The notes under the pieces are model-generated. The model was not told the DNA's origin and searched no databases. It worked only from the letters and a program-made list of their open reading frames with translations. A stretch of 13,245 nucleotides of DNA, taken from contig CAUJFU010000343.1 of NCBI GenBank assembly GCA_963169055.1, positions 1 to 13,245 on the forward strand, written 5' to 3'. A program made the position numbers and the translations under genes. This DNA comes from Myxococcota bacterium (GTDB taxonomy: Bacteria; Myxococcota_C; UBA6777). Of this stretch, positions 1 to 7,341 are shown one piece after another. How positions within the stretch are numbered: position 1 is the stretch's first letter; every line of letters starts with the position of its first letter.

Positions 1-1484
1 TACGCATAATCCACCGACGAAGGCAGGCGCATCTGCGACCACAACAACGCCGCAGCTTCACGCGCCGATCCCATCCGCTCAGCCCACGACAACGCCGCCT
101 CTTTGCGATATGTCTCCAAATGTCCCACCAATGCAGGCGGATCGAACGGATCCATCAACAACCCACCCAAGGCTTTTCGCAACAAATCGTTGACTTCGGA
201 ACGCTCAAGGGCAGGCATCGGAACCAACCAAAGCACATACCCAGATTGCGAATAAGGCTGCAAGATCCGCTTGGTTTGCAATATCTCGCCAAAACGTTGG
301 AGAAACGCCCGTTCCAGTTCTTGCTGGCCGACGTACAACAAAAAATCCAGCGGCAGCGCATCTTTGCGGCGCAACGAAGGCAAGAGATACGCAAGCAACA
401 AGTCCTGTGTCAGAAACATCCGCCCTCTCCGACTGGTCACCAGATTCTCGGGCGCTCCTTCCGTCGGATACACCGCAGGCCCTTTTCCCTTCATTTTCGC
501 AAAAGCCGATCGCACCGAAGAAAAAGCCGCCTCACAAGACAACTCGCCAACCATCAACACACGTACACGTTCTGCCCGATACAAGGCTTTGTGAGCTGCG
601 ACCAACACCGCTGGCGTGACCGACTGATACGTTCGGCGTTGCCCTCGAAGATACGATCCTCGCGGATATTCGGCATAAAAGTACGCGTCCACCCGCTCCT
701 CCAGCGAAGCCGCTGGAAAACGCGCAGAAGTTCGCATCAACTCGCTGCGAATCTGTTGCAAAGAACTCGCATCCACCCCCGACAATGGGGATTCTTGGAG
801 GCGTTGGGCGATATGCCCTAGGATCGTCCCGAGCGATGCGCTCTGCGCCAACGCATCGATCAACACCCAATCCTTTTGCAACGTCACATGATAACGCGTT
901 CCCCCTACAGGAAGCGGGCTTTTCGCAGGGTTCTCAGGACGGCTCAGCCTATACGCCAACAGCTTCGACAACAACCGCGCTTGCCCACGCAGCTTGCGCG
1001 GATCTGTCGTCGTTCCCGCTGCCACCGCAACACGCAAACGCAAGACATCACGCGCAGCGTTGGCATAACACCACGACAACAGGCCCGTCGGAAGCGACAA
1101 CACCTTCACCTGCGGATCACGGCGCAACATCGACGCAGGCAAAAAGGCCTCTGGCTTCGACTTTTTGAGCCCACCCACAGGCGATCCGATGGATGGGCCT
1201 TTTGACGAAGCTGCGGGTAAACCGATGGATGGGCCTTTTTGAGGAACTGCGGGTAAGCCGATGGATGGGCCTTTTTGGGGAACTGCGGGCAAGCCGATGG
1301 ATGGGCCTTTTGGGGAGGACACAGGGGTTGTTTTCTTGGATGGAGGGGGGGACGCAGGACGCGATGTCGGCGATGGCACGACATGACGCGTGGGCTGTGG
1401 AAGAACAGGCCGAGCATTGGGCGAGGATGGCTGATCTTGCGGAGGGACCGCCAAAAAAAACAAAAAAGACAAAAGATGGTGCAT
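1..1484 (-). CDS. Exported M16-family (insulinase-like) protein, probably non-catalytic, partial
   Basis: A continuous frame of 494 codons runs off the left edge, so the C-terminus is missing. The start is ATG 1484, with GAGGAG ten bases upstream. Residues 1-12 are hydrophobic (MHHLLSFLFFLA), suggesting a short signal peptide and a periplasmic or surface location. Residues 15-110 form a Pro/Ser-rich spacer with four 12-residue repeats (KGPSIGLPAVPQ type, 59-106). From about residue 125 the pattern is that of an M16 N-terminal domain: LPTGL, then VAVAAGTTTDPRKLRGQA, a region predicted helical, and VLMVGEL near 309-315. A second domain begins near 350. At the HxxEH zinc-site position the sequence reads R170-L-L-S-K174, so both histidines and the glutamate are absent. 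M16 proteins often occur as an active/inactive pair; the active partner would lie left of the window. Family is inferred from motif layout; function unknown. Confidence 0.72.
   Translation of the reverse strand, partial: MHHLLSFLFFLAVPPQDQPSSPNARPVLPQPTRHVVPSPTSRPASPPPSKKTTPVSSPKGPSIGLPAVPQKGPSIGLPAVPQKGPSIGLPAASSKGPSIGSPVGGLKKSKPEAFLPASMLRRDPQVKVLSLPTGLLSWCYANAARDVLRLRVAVAAGTTTDPRKLRGQARLLSKLLAYRLSRPENPAKSPLPVGGTRYHVTLQKDWVLIDALAQSASLGTILGHIAQRLQESPLSGVDASSLQQIRSELMRTSARFPAASLEERVDAYFYAEYPRGSYLRGQRRTYQSVTPAVLVAAHKALYRAERVRVLMVGELSCEAAFSSVRSAFAKMKGKGPAVYPTEGAPENLVTSRRGRMFLTQDLLLAYLLPSLRRKDALPLDFLLYVGQQELERAFLQRFGEILQTKRILQPYSQSGYVLWLVPMPALERSEVNDLLRKALGGLLMDPFDPPALVGHLETYRKEAALSWAERMGSAREAAALLWSQMRLPSSVDYA
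1167..1310 (-). repeat. Four tandem 36-bp coding repeats in the M16-like gene
   Basis: The core ccgatggatgggccttt recurs at 1186, 1222, 1258 and 1294, exactly 36 bp apart. On the coding strand the units read KGPSIGLPAVPQ twice, then KGPSIGLPAASS and KGPSIGSPVGGL. The period is a multiple of three, so copy-number change would keep the frame. The units sit in the linker between the signal peptide and the M16 fold, where a length-variable spacer is plausible. Confidence 0.92.
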
Positions 1485-1843
1485 CGTTAAAACACTCCTC
1501 AAGCGCGCAGCTTTTGGTGGAACACAGCGAAAGGCCGCTAACCTAACAACTTTCTACGCCTTCGACAAGACAGAAACGCACTCCCAACAGGACGAAAGTA
1601 GTCGCCCCAAAAACCAGCAAACAAGCCGATATCACGATCCGCTTTGGCCTGACAGACAACGCGCTTGACAAAAGCCCTCGCTTGGCTTCTGATCGGCTTT
1701 TCATGGACAGGCATCCTTATATGCCCTGCAAAAAACACCGAAACAACGACAAGATCCACTTGTTTCGACACAAACACCCCGCGATTCGCGCCTTACGAAT
1801 CCCTCTTTATACCACGCAACATCCACCCAGAAGGAGCAGACGC
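1485..1843. other. Divergent noncoding region between the M16-like gene and the phosphohexomutase
   Basis: These 359 bases separate two divergent genes that each have a good ribosome binding site of their own. Open frames exist here on both strands, but they lack a Shine-Dalgarno sequence and a recognisable protein. The region should hold promoters in both directions. The best rightward candidate is given separately; I see no convincing leftward promoter or operator. Confidence 0.6.
1665..1693 (+). promoter_or_regulatory. Candidate sigma-70-type promoter for the phosphohexomutase
   Basis: A perfect TTGACA (1665-1670) is followed after 17 bases by TCTGAT (1688-1693), which matches four of six -10 positions. 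It would give a 5' leader of about 140 bases before ATG 1844. It also argues against the longer upstream start at 1682, which would fall inside the promoter. Motif match only. Confidence 0.35.
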
Positions 1844-4048
1844 ATGGATCGAACCACGATGCTTGAAAAAGCCCGTCAAGGCTTCGCGACCATCCCACTC
1901 AGCGATGCCCAAAAACAACAAGCCCTCGATCACCTTCAACGTTGGTTGAGCGAAGAAACCTTCGCTCCCTATCACCCCCAACTCCACGACCTGATCGAAA
2001 AGGGCGCGTGGTCCTTGTTGCTCGATAGCTTTTACCAAGTCATCCCCTTCGGTACAGGCGGACGGCGCGGAGCCGTCGGAATCGGCCCCAACCGCATGAA
2101 TTCCTACACACTCGCCACCTCTGTTCAAGGGCACGTCGCCTACTTACGCCGCCTCTTTGGTGATACCACGGCTCTGCGCGTCGTGATCGCCTACGATGTG
2201 CGGCGTTTCCTCGATCTACGCGGCCTCTACAACAAAGCTCTGCCCAACCCTGTCCTCGGCCAACGCTCTCGCGATCTCTGTGATCTTGCCGCCTCCATTT
2301 ACGCCGCCAACGGGGTCGAAGCCTTTGTCTTGCCTCCCAACGAACCCACCTACATCTCCACTCCCGAACTTTCTTTCTTGATCCGCGCCTACCACGCCCA
2401 CGGTGGACTCAACGTCAGCGCCTCGCACAACCATCCCGACGACAACGGCGGTAAGTTTTACAACCAACTCGGCGCACAACCCATCGCTCCCGATGATCAA
2501 GAGATGTCCGATCTGGTCGAACAGGTCCGCAAAGTCCAGACCCTCCCCTTTGAAGAAGCCGTCGCCAAGGGCCTGATCCGCTGGATCGAACCTGACAAAC
2601 GACAAGCCTACATCGACACCAACGCCGCTCTCTGCACGTGGCCTCACCCCAATAAAGCTGTCGTTGGCTTTTCGCCCATGAACGGCGTCGGTTCCACCAG
2701 CGTGACACCTGTCCTCCAAAAAGCCGGATATACCGTCCACATGCTCCCCTCACAAGTCCCCTTTGACGGGAGTTTTGAACACGTCCGCTTTCGCGTCCCC
2801 AACCCCGAAGTCCGCACCTCAATGATCGACATCGTTGAGTTCGGAAAAGCCCAATCTGCCGACCTTGTGATGGCCTCCGACCCCGACGCCGACCGCATCG
2901 GCCTCGTCGCCCCCGACGCCCAAGGAAACTGGCGATTCTTCACAGGCAACGAGATCGGTGTCTTGATCGCCTACCAACTCCTTCACACACAAAAAACCCA
3001 AGGCACGCTCCCCAAACGACCCATCATCATCAAAACCGAAGTCACCACCGACCTGTTGCGCCGTGTCACCGAATCCTACAACGGGCATTGCGTGAGCCAT
3101 CTGCTCGTCGGATGTAAGTTTATCGCCGATGTCATGCACAACCTCGAAACCAAAGGCTCTTTCCTCGATCTCCAAGGCTCTCTCAGCGATGTGATCATGG
3201 GAACCGAAGAAAGCCACGGTGTGCTGATCTCCAAAGATATCCGCGACAAAGACGCCGCTGGAGCCGCCTTGATCCTCGCCGATCTCGCAAGCCGCATGAA
3301 AGCCGAAGGCCGCACTTTGGTCGACGCCATCGAAGATATCTACCAACAACACGGCTACTACGCCAACATCCAAGTTTCGATGGTCATGGAAGGTGCCATC
3401 GGACTCGCTCGCATCCGCGATATGCAAAGCGCCTTGCGCCAAGATCCGCCCCAAAATATCGGGGGCATCGCCGTCAAGAAGTTCTTTGATCATTGGCGCG
3501 AAGACGGCATCTTTGGCCCCATCCGCTCCACCACCGATCAAAGCGCTCGCAACGTCCTCGTCTTCCACCTCGAAGACGATATCCGCGTCGTCTTGCGACC
3601 TTCAGGCACCGAACCCAAGGCCAAACTCTACCTCGAAGTCGTTTCTCCACCCTCCGCCAATCGCCACGAATTGCGCCAACGCATCCAAGAAACCGAAGAT
3701 CGCGCTCGACGCCTTGGAACGCTCTTCACCCAGCAGATCTTGCGCAAGATCGGCGTAGACCTCCCCGATTATGCCCTCGCCATCCCCGATATCGTCTCCA
3801 TCGATCTCAAAGAACGCTTCGCCAAAGAAGTCGTCAGCGCATGGTTTGACAAAGCCCTCGCTCTCCAAAACGCCGAACAAGCCGAAGCCCTACTCACCAC
3901 ACACCTCAAAACTCTCTTCGCTGCTCTTGGCCGTCCTCCCGCCATGTTCACCGACGGCATGCGCGCCTATCTCTCCTCCCTCGCCGAAAAATCCGCCCCC
4001 CCAGACACCCTCGCCCTCATGCGCGCTTCTTGCGACAACCTCGCCTAA
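1844..4048 (+). CDS. Alpha-D-phosphohexomutase (phosphoglucomutase/phosphomannomutase, PgcA/PGM2-like)
   Basis: Interconverts hexose 1- and 6-phosphates in the cytoplasm through a phosphoserine enzyme, supplying sugar phosphates for glycan synthesis or central metabolism. The 734-residue product has all four family sites in order. The N-terminal substrate segment is FGTGGRRGAVGIGPNRMNSY (69-88), closest to the PGM2/PgcA branch. The phosphoserine loop is SASHNHPDDNGG (192-203, Ser194), the metal loop DPDADR (346-351), the sugar loop GTEESHG (453-459) and the phosphate loop RPSGTEPK (585-592). The family is usually about 550-600 residues; here about 135 extra, mainly helical-looking residues follow the last domain. 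ATG 1844 was chosen because AAGGAG lies seven bases upstream. The frame is open from 1682, but those 54 codons look noncoding. The gene is monocistronic and ends in a strong hairpin terminator. Exact substrate cannot be told from sequence. Confidence 0.93.
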   Translation: MDRTTMLEKARQGFATIPLSDAQKQQALDHLQRWLSEETFAPYHPQLHDLIEKGAWSLLLDSFYQVIPFGTGGRRGAVGIGPNRMNSYTLATSVQGHVAYLRRLFGDTTALRVVIAYDVRRFLDLRGLYNKALPNPVLGQRSRDLCDLAASIYAANGVEAFVLPPNEPTYISTPELSFLIRAYHAHGGLNVSASHNHPDDNGGKFYNQLGAQPIAPDDQEMSDLVEQVRKVQTLPFEEAVAKGLIRWIEPDKRQAYIDTNAALCTWPHPNKAVVGFSPMNGVGSTSVTPVLQKAGYTVHMLPSQVPFDGSFEHVRFRVPNPEVRTSMIDIVEFGKAQSADLVMASDPDADRIGLVAPDAQGNWRFFTGNEIGVLIAYQLLHTQKTQGTLPKRPIIIKTEVTTDLLRRVTESYNGHCVSHLLVGCKFIADVMHNLETKGSFLDLQGSLSDVIMGTEESHGVLISKDIRDKDAAGAALILADLASRMKAEGRTLVDAIEDIYQQHGYYANIQVSMVMEGAIGLARIRDMQSALRQDPPQNIGGIAVKKFFDHWREDGIFGPIRSTTDQSARNVLVFHLEDDIRVVLRPSGTEPKAKLYLEVVSPPSANRHELRQRIQETEDRARRLGTLFTQQILRKIGVDLPDYALAIPDIVSIDLKERFAKEVVSAWFDKALALQNAEQAEALLTTHLKTLFAALGRPPAMFTDGMRAYLSSLAEKSAPPDTLALMRASCDNLA

Positions 4049-4083
4049 CTTGTCTCTTTTTTCTCTAGATCAAACTTACGCAG

Positions 4084-4220
4084 TTGGATGGTTTTTGTGG
4101 GGTTTCACCCCACACCCCACAAGGGAACTGCGTCCCCTTGACCCCGTGTTGGCGAAGAGATCACAGGTGTTTCAAGACAACGACGCTGTCGCTTGAAACA
4201 CCGCAAACACGGGGGTTTTT
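4084..4220 (+). repeat. Dispersed ~135-bp repeat, copy A
   Basis: This stretch shares block after block with the reverse complement of 9228-9363. It opens with TTGGATGGTTTTTGTGGGGT, continues with an AAGGG...CCCTTGACCC hairpin and CCGTGTTGGCGAAGA, then CAACGACG, CGCTTG and CACGGGG plus a T run. It contains three consecutive stem-loops. The first is GTGGGG (4097-4102) with CCCCAC (4108-4113), the second AAGGG (4121-4125) with CCCTT (4135-4139), the third a long terminator stem. It lies 35 bases after the phosphohexomutase stop, on the same strand. Confidence 0.85.
4142..4220 (+). terminator. Long intrinsic terminator of the phosphohexomutase gene (3' part of repeat copy A)
   Basis: The outer stem CCCCGTGTT (4142-4150) pairs perfectly with AACACGGGG (4206-4214), followed by five T (4216-4220). 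Inside it, GGTGTTTCAAG (4166-4176) pairs perfectly with CTTGAAACACC (4192-4202). It lies between convergent genes and would stop rightward transcription before the oppositely oriented dehydratase gene. Confidence 0.8.
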
Positions 4221-4241
4221 CTCTGCCTCCCCAAAAACCAC

Positions 4242-4535
4242 CTAACGCCACGCGAATTGCTCGATCGATTGGGCCAATTGGATATCTTTTCCCGTCACTT
4301 TGTTGCCTGCATCGTGGGTGCGCAAGGTCAACTCCACGCGGTTATAAACATTGAAGATCTCGGGATGATGATCTTGTTCTTCGGCCACAAACGCCAACCG
4401 CACCAAAAAACTGATCGCCTCTTTGAAACTTCCAAATACAAACGTCTTTCGCAGAGCATCCCCCTCATACCGCCACCCTTGAAGCTCGGACAATGCTTCT
4501 TCGATCTGTTCTTGACTCCGTACTTTTCTATCCAT
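4242..4535 (-). CDS. Pterin-4a-carbinolamine dehydratase (PCD/PhhB family)
   Basis: Dehydrates 4a-hydroxytetrahydropterin, regenerating the pterin cofactor used by aromatic amino acid hydroxylases. The 97-residue length is typical of this single-domain cytoplasmic family. The signature is intact: HHP at 56-58, V-x-L-T-L-R-T-H at 67-74 and TGKDIQLAQ at 81-89. The start is ATG 4535, with GGGAGG five bases upstream; the stop is TAG. It lies 60 bases downstream of the deoxynucleoside kinase on the same strand and is probably cotranscribed. No aromatic amino acid hydroxylase is in the window. Some bacterial PCD-like proteins instead support molybdopterin-related enzymes, so the partner is unknown. 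Confidence 0.93.
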   Translation of the reverse strand: MDRKVRSQEQIEEALSELQGWRYEGDALRKTFVFGSFKEAISFLVRLAFVAEEQDHHPEIFNVYNRVELTLRTHDAGNKVTGKDIQLAQSIEQFAWR

Positions 4536-4595
4536 CGAATCCTCCCTTCGGACCGCGACAAGCGACCCCTATTCCAACACAGACCGACACGCGCC

Positions 4596-5246
4596 TTAAT
4601 CCCATTTGATGGCTTGGCGCAAGAACGACGTGTTGAGGTATTCTTGTTTGATGGCTTCGGCCACTTCTTCGACTTCGCGAAAGGCATCCCATTTCACGCG
4701 GATCACGGGGATGACCTTGCTGATATCTTCGATGAAGTTTTCGTAATTTCGATACAGATCTTCGAGATATTCTTGAGAGATGGTCTTTTCAAAAGCCCGT
4801 CCTCGCCGAGCGATCCGCTCGATCGAGTTGTCTGGCTTGACATCCAGATAGATGATCACGTTGGGCTTGCACATAAAATTCGACATATTTTGAAACAGAT
4901 GAAGATACGTTTTATAATCGCGGGGGTCCATCAGCCCGGCTTCAGCGAGCATCTTGGCAAACACCGTATCTTCGTAGATCGTGCGATCTTGCACGCCACC
5001 TCGACCGCGCCAGATGATCATCTGGTGTTGGTGAAAGCGTTTGTTGAGTAGATACACTTGCATCGCAAAACTATGCGACTTGATATCACGGTAGAAGTCT
5101 TCGAGGTATTCGTTGTCTTCGACTGGTTCATAATACACTTCAAGGCCCAAGTGACGGCCCAATGCTGTCGCAAGGGTCGTCTTTCCTGCGCCGATGATCC
5201 CCGAGATACCAATAAAGATCTTCTCCATGGATGGAGACTGCACCAT
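4596..5246 (-). CDS. Deoxynucleoside kinase (dCK/dGK/dAK family)
   Basis: Phosphorylates a deoxynucleoside to its 5'-monophosphate for dNTP salvage in the cytoplasm. The 216-residue protein begins with the P-loop GIIGAGKT (16-23). It then has the substrate Glu in YEPVEDN (39-45), the DRT motif in QDRTIYED (86-93), and an Arg-rich lid, RIARRGRAFEK (144-154). These features and the length match bacterial deoxyadenosine/deoxyguanosine kinases, but base specificity cannot be read from them. ATG 5246 is preferred over the internal ATG 5228 because GAAGGAG lies seven bases before it. It is the first gene of a likely two-gene unit with the pterin dehydratase and is divergent from crcB, 84 bases apart. 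Confidence 0.92.
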   Translation of the reverse strand: MVQSPSMEKIFIGISGIIGAGKTTLATALGRHLGLEVYYEPVEDNEYLEDFYRDIKSHSFAMQVYLLNKRFHQHQMIIWRGRGGVQDRTIYEDTVFAKMLAEAGLMDPRDYKTYLHLFQNMSNFMCKPNVIIYLDVKPDNSIERIARRGRAFEKTISQEYLEDLYRNYENFIEDISKVIPVIRVKWDAFREVEEVAEAIKQEYLNTSFLRQAIKWD

Positions 5247-5261
5247 ACCGTTGCTCCTTCG

Positions 5262-5292
5262 TTGACGGTTGTTGGACGCTTCGGGATATAGC
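5262..5292 (+). promoter_or_regulatory. Weak candidate promoter for crcB
   Basis: TTGACG (5262-5267) and TATAGC (5287-5292) are 19 bases apart, a wide but possible spacing, ending 38 bases before ATG 5331. The 84-base divergent spacer shows no recognisable fluoride (crcB) riboswitch core, although such riboswitches often precede crcB genes. Motif match only. Confidence 0.25.
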
Positions 5293-5330
5293 GCAGATCA
5301 GCCCGTCCAGTCTACGAAAAAGGAGATTTG

Positions 5331-5708
5331 ATGTACGCAGCACTTTTGTGGGTGGCTGGAGGAGCCATCGTTGGAGCCACGGCTCGTTATCTGACAGGTC
5401 TTTGGATGCAGAGTTTGTTTGGCCCGCGTTTTCCGTGGGGAACGGTGGTGGTCAATCTGGTGGGTTGTTTTTTGATCGGCTTGTTCTTTGCGTTGGTGCA
5501 AGAGCGCGGGATCTTGGGGGATCGCACGCGGTTGTTCTTGATGGTCGGATGCTTCGGCTCTTTGACCACCTTTTCAAGCTTTGCGCTCGACAACCTTTTG
5601 CTTGTGCGCAACGAGCAGATGCTTTGGATGCTTGGCAATCTGATCGGCCAGAATCTCTTGGGCGTGGTCTTGGTGGTCGCAGGAATCGCGGTGGGACGGA
5701 TGTTTTAG
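5331..5708 (+). CDS. crcB: Fluoride channel/exporter CrcB (Fluc)
   Basis: A small inner-membrane protein that dimerises to form a fluoride-selective channel and lowers cytoplasmic fluoride. The 125-residue product has four hydrophobic segments. It shows the family motifs GGAIVGATARY near the N-terminus, PWGTVVVNLVGCFLIG in TM2 (VN-x-x-G-C-F type), and GCFGSLTTFSSFALD in TM3, which holds the Phe/Thr-Ser polar track. ATG 5331 is chosen because AGGAG (5321-5325) is five bases upstream; a TTG one codon earlier would be too close. It is a single rightward gene ending in TAG. The last 22 bases of its reading frame before the final stop base pair are duplicated 47 bp downstream. Confidence 0.95.
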   Translation: MYAALLWVAGGAIVGATARYLTGLWMQSLFGPRFPWGTVVVNLVGCFLIGLFFALVQERGILGDRTRLFLMVGCFGSLTTFSSFALDNLLLVRNEQMLWMLGNLIGQNLLGVVLVVAGIAVGRMF

Positions 5709-5753
5709 GTTCTAGCTGTATTACAGCAGAGATCGCGGTGGGACGGATGTTTT
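5685..5753 (+). repeat. 22-bp direct repeat at the 3' end of crcB
   Basis: The sequence beginning atcgcggtgggacggatg and ending tttt occurs at 5685-5706, at the end of crcB, and again at 5732-5753, 47 bp further on. The first copy leads into TAG; the second continues into TGC and a longer open frame. The offset is not a multiple of three. It resembles a small tandem duplication or a recombination scar at the gene end. Confidence 0.85.
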
Positions 5754-5796
5754 GCGGTCTGTGGTTCGGCGCTGAATGGCGGAACCACAAAGACGC
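5754..5796. other. Inverted repeat between convergent genes
   Basis: GTGGTTC (5761-5767) pairs with GAACCAC (5782-5788), with further partial pairing outside it (TCT with AGA, GCG with CGC). It lies between the convergent crcB and cysteine-rich genes and might end transcription both ways. Neither side has a clear T run, so an intrinsic terminator call is weak. Confidence 0.4.
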
Positions 5797-5831
5797 GATT
5801 CGCAAATATCTCGATAGCCACGACATGTTGG

Positions 5832-7226
5832 TTATTGGCAGACGACCTCTAGACTTCCAATATCGATATCACAAACACCACTCTGGCATTGCGAGCCGAG
5901 CGAACAAGTGCAGCGCTTACTTCCGAGTCCCAAAAAGCCGGTAGGAACACAAGATCCAGCACAGCAATCAGACGAAGACGAGCATTTAGAAGCGCGTTTG
6001 CAGGCGGCGGTTTTGCAAACGTTGGTGACAGAATCGCAGGTTTGTCCGCTTGGGCAACCGCAGGCTTGGCATCCTGTCTCGCATTTCCCGTTGGTTTTGT
6101 TGCAACAAGCGGGTGTGGCGCAAGGGGTTGCCCCTGCTTGACGGCAGTCTGGTGGGGGTTTGTCGCAATCGCCTGTGGTGGGGTTGCAGGTGTCGGGTGG
6201 CGTGCAGTTAAAGTTAGAGCGGCAGTCTTTGCGGTTGCAAAGGCCGGTCACACCGTCGCATTGCTCGTTGGCATTTTTGCAACCCGCCCCGCGACAATCG
6301 GGAACGCACAAGCGTTTTTGTTGATCGCAAACCTCGTTGTTTGCGCAGGCTTGGGGGCAGCCGTTGGGTGTGGCTTCACAAAGGTTGCTCAGTCCTTGTT
6401 TTTTGCAGATCCGCCCCACAGGACAATCCGTGTTCTCACAACAAGGCTGACAACGGCCTGTGTCTTCGCAGCACTTGTCGCTGCCTGCACACGAAACTCC
6501 CGTGCAAAGGGGTTGTGCGACGCAATCGGCTTCAGGAATGCAGAGTTTCCCCGTACCTGCGCCCAGATCGAGGCATTGGAATTTTTGCGGGCATTTGTCG
6601 TCAGGGCATCCTAGCACACAGACCTGCTTTCCACCGACCGCAAAACAGCGATTGCCCGGGCCGCACTCTGCGCTATCTAGGCAAGGTTGGCAGGGCGTGC
6701 GATTGCCGCATGCAACACAGGCTCCTTGGTTATTGCAACACTGGCCGCTTTGACACGGCGTATCAGGACAAACACAGGGTGGATTCGCACAGGTCGGCTC
6801 TGTGGGGGTTTCCGCGACAGGCTCTTGCGTGCTTTCGGGGAGCGATTCGGACGAGCCTTCGGGGGGGGTTTCGCCAGCATCGCTCGGCGGCTCGACACGA
6901 GCTTCTTGCACTTCGGGCGTTGTCGCTTCGGGGCGTTGGCCTTCTTCATAACGCTGACAGCACCCCTTGTCGTTGCAATACTCGTCGTTGTTGCATTCGA
7001 TCGAACGCTGACACGGCGAGCACAACAGGGAAATACATTTTTTTGTGCGCTGATCACAACGCTGATCCGCAGCACAATCTCCACAAACAGAGGGCTTTTT
7101 GGGTTCCACGCATCCCCCCATCAAGCTTATCCCCCACAACAGCAACAGCGCCCCACCCTGCACCCACCAACGAACGCGGGGATCGAACCAACGAAGCGCT
7201 TCGTTGTCTCTTCCAAACCTCTGCAT
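5832..7226 (-). CDS. Cysteine-rich lipoprotein with many disulfide-type repeats
   Basis: A 464-residue outer-envelope protein of unknown function. It has a basic n-region, a hydrophobic core (GGALLLLWGISLMGG) and a lipobox ending at Cys39, so it should be lipid-anchored. Residues 39-90 form a first cysteine cluster. Residues 93-145 are a Pro/Glu/Ser/Thr-rich linker. The rest is a chain of short modules with spacings such as CxxxxxC and paired CC (for example CCENTDCPVGRIC and ACCNKTNGKC). I count about 71 cysteines including the lipobox one, consistent with a disulfide-stapled extracellular stalk or adhesin-like surface protein. Start: ATG 7226 with GGGAGG five bases upstream; the open frame continues to 7304, but those 26 codons have no support. 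It is the last gene of the leftward series. No catalytic domain is recognisable. Confidence 0.85.
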   Translation of the reverse strand: MQRFGRDNEALRWFDPRVRWWVQGGALLLLWGISLMGGCVEPKKPSVCGDCAADQRCDQRTKKCISLLCSPCQRSIECNNDEYCNDKGCCQRYEEGQRPEATTPEVQEARVEPPSDAGETPPEGSSESLPESTQEPVAETPTEPTCANPPCVCPDTPCQSGQCCNNQGACVACGNRTPCQPCLDSAECGPGNRCFAVGGKQVCVLGCPDDKCPQKFQCLDLGAGTGKLCIPEADCVAQPLCTGVSCAGSDKCCEDTGRCQPCCENTDCPVGRICKKQGLSNLCEATPNGCPQACANNEVCDQQKRLCVPDCRGAGCKNANEQCDGVTGLCNRKDCRSNFNCTPPDTCNPTTGDCDKPPPDCRQAGATPCATPACCNKTNGKCETGCQACGCPSGQTCDSVTNVCKTAACKRASKCSSSSDCCAGSCVPTGFLGLGSKRCTCSLGSQCQSGVCDIDIGSLEVVCQ

Positions 7227-7341
7227 GCAAACCTCCCAAAAAACAAAGATCCTTCTCAACACAGCAGCGTTATCTTGGACAAACGGACCCCGAAAAGCAA
7301 CCAAATCTCATAGGAGCGACGCAAATGACTCCTACCCAAGC

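Noticed and set aside
120-821. 233-codon plus-strand open frame
   Set aside because: It is Arg/His/Gln-rich and lies opposite the M16-like gene, which has a signal peptide, a ribosome binding site and family motifs.
1167-1310. CRISPR-like array
   Set aside because: The 36-bp units abut with no unique spacers and lie in frame within a coding region.
1538-1777. 79-codon minus-strand frame in the divergent spacer
   Set aside because: It has a GTG start with no ribosome binding site, an Arg-rich tail and no recognisable family, and would occupy the promoter region.
1682-1843. 54-codon N-terminal extension of the phosphohexomutase
   Set aside because: It lacks a ribosome binding site and family similarity, and overlaps the candidate promoter; ATG 1844 has AAGGAG at ideal spacing.
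5247-5330. Fluoride riboswitch before crcB
   Set aside because: The 84-base spacer lacks the conserved riboswitch core, and half of it is needed for the two ribosome binding sites and promoters.
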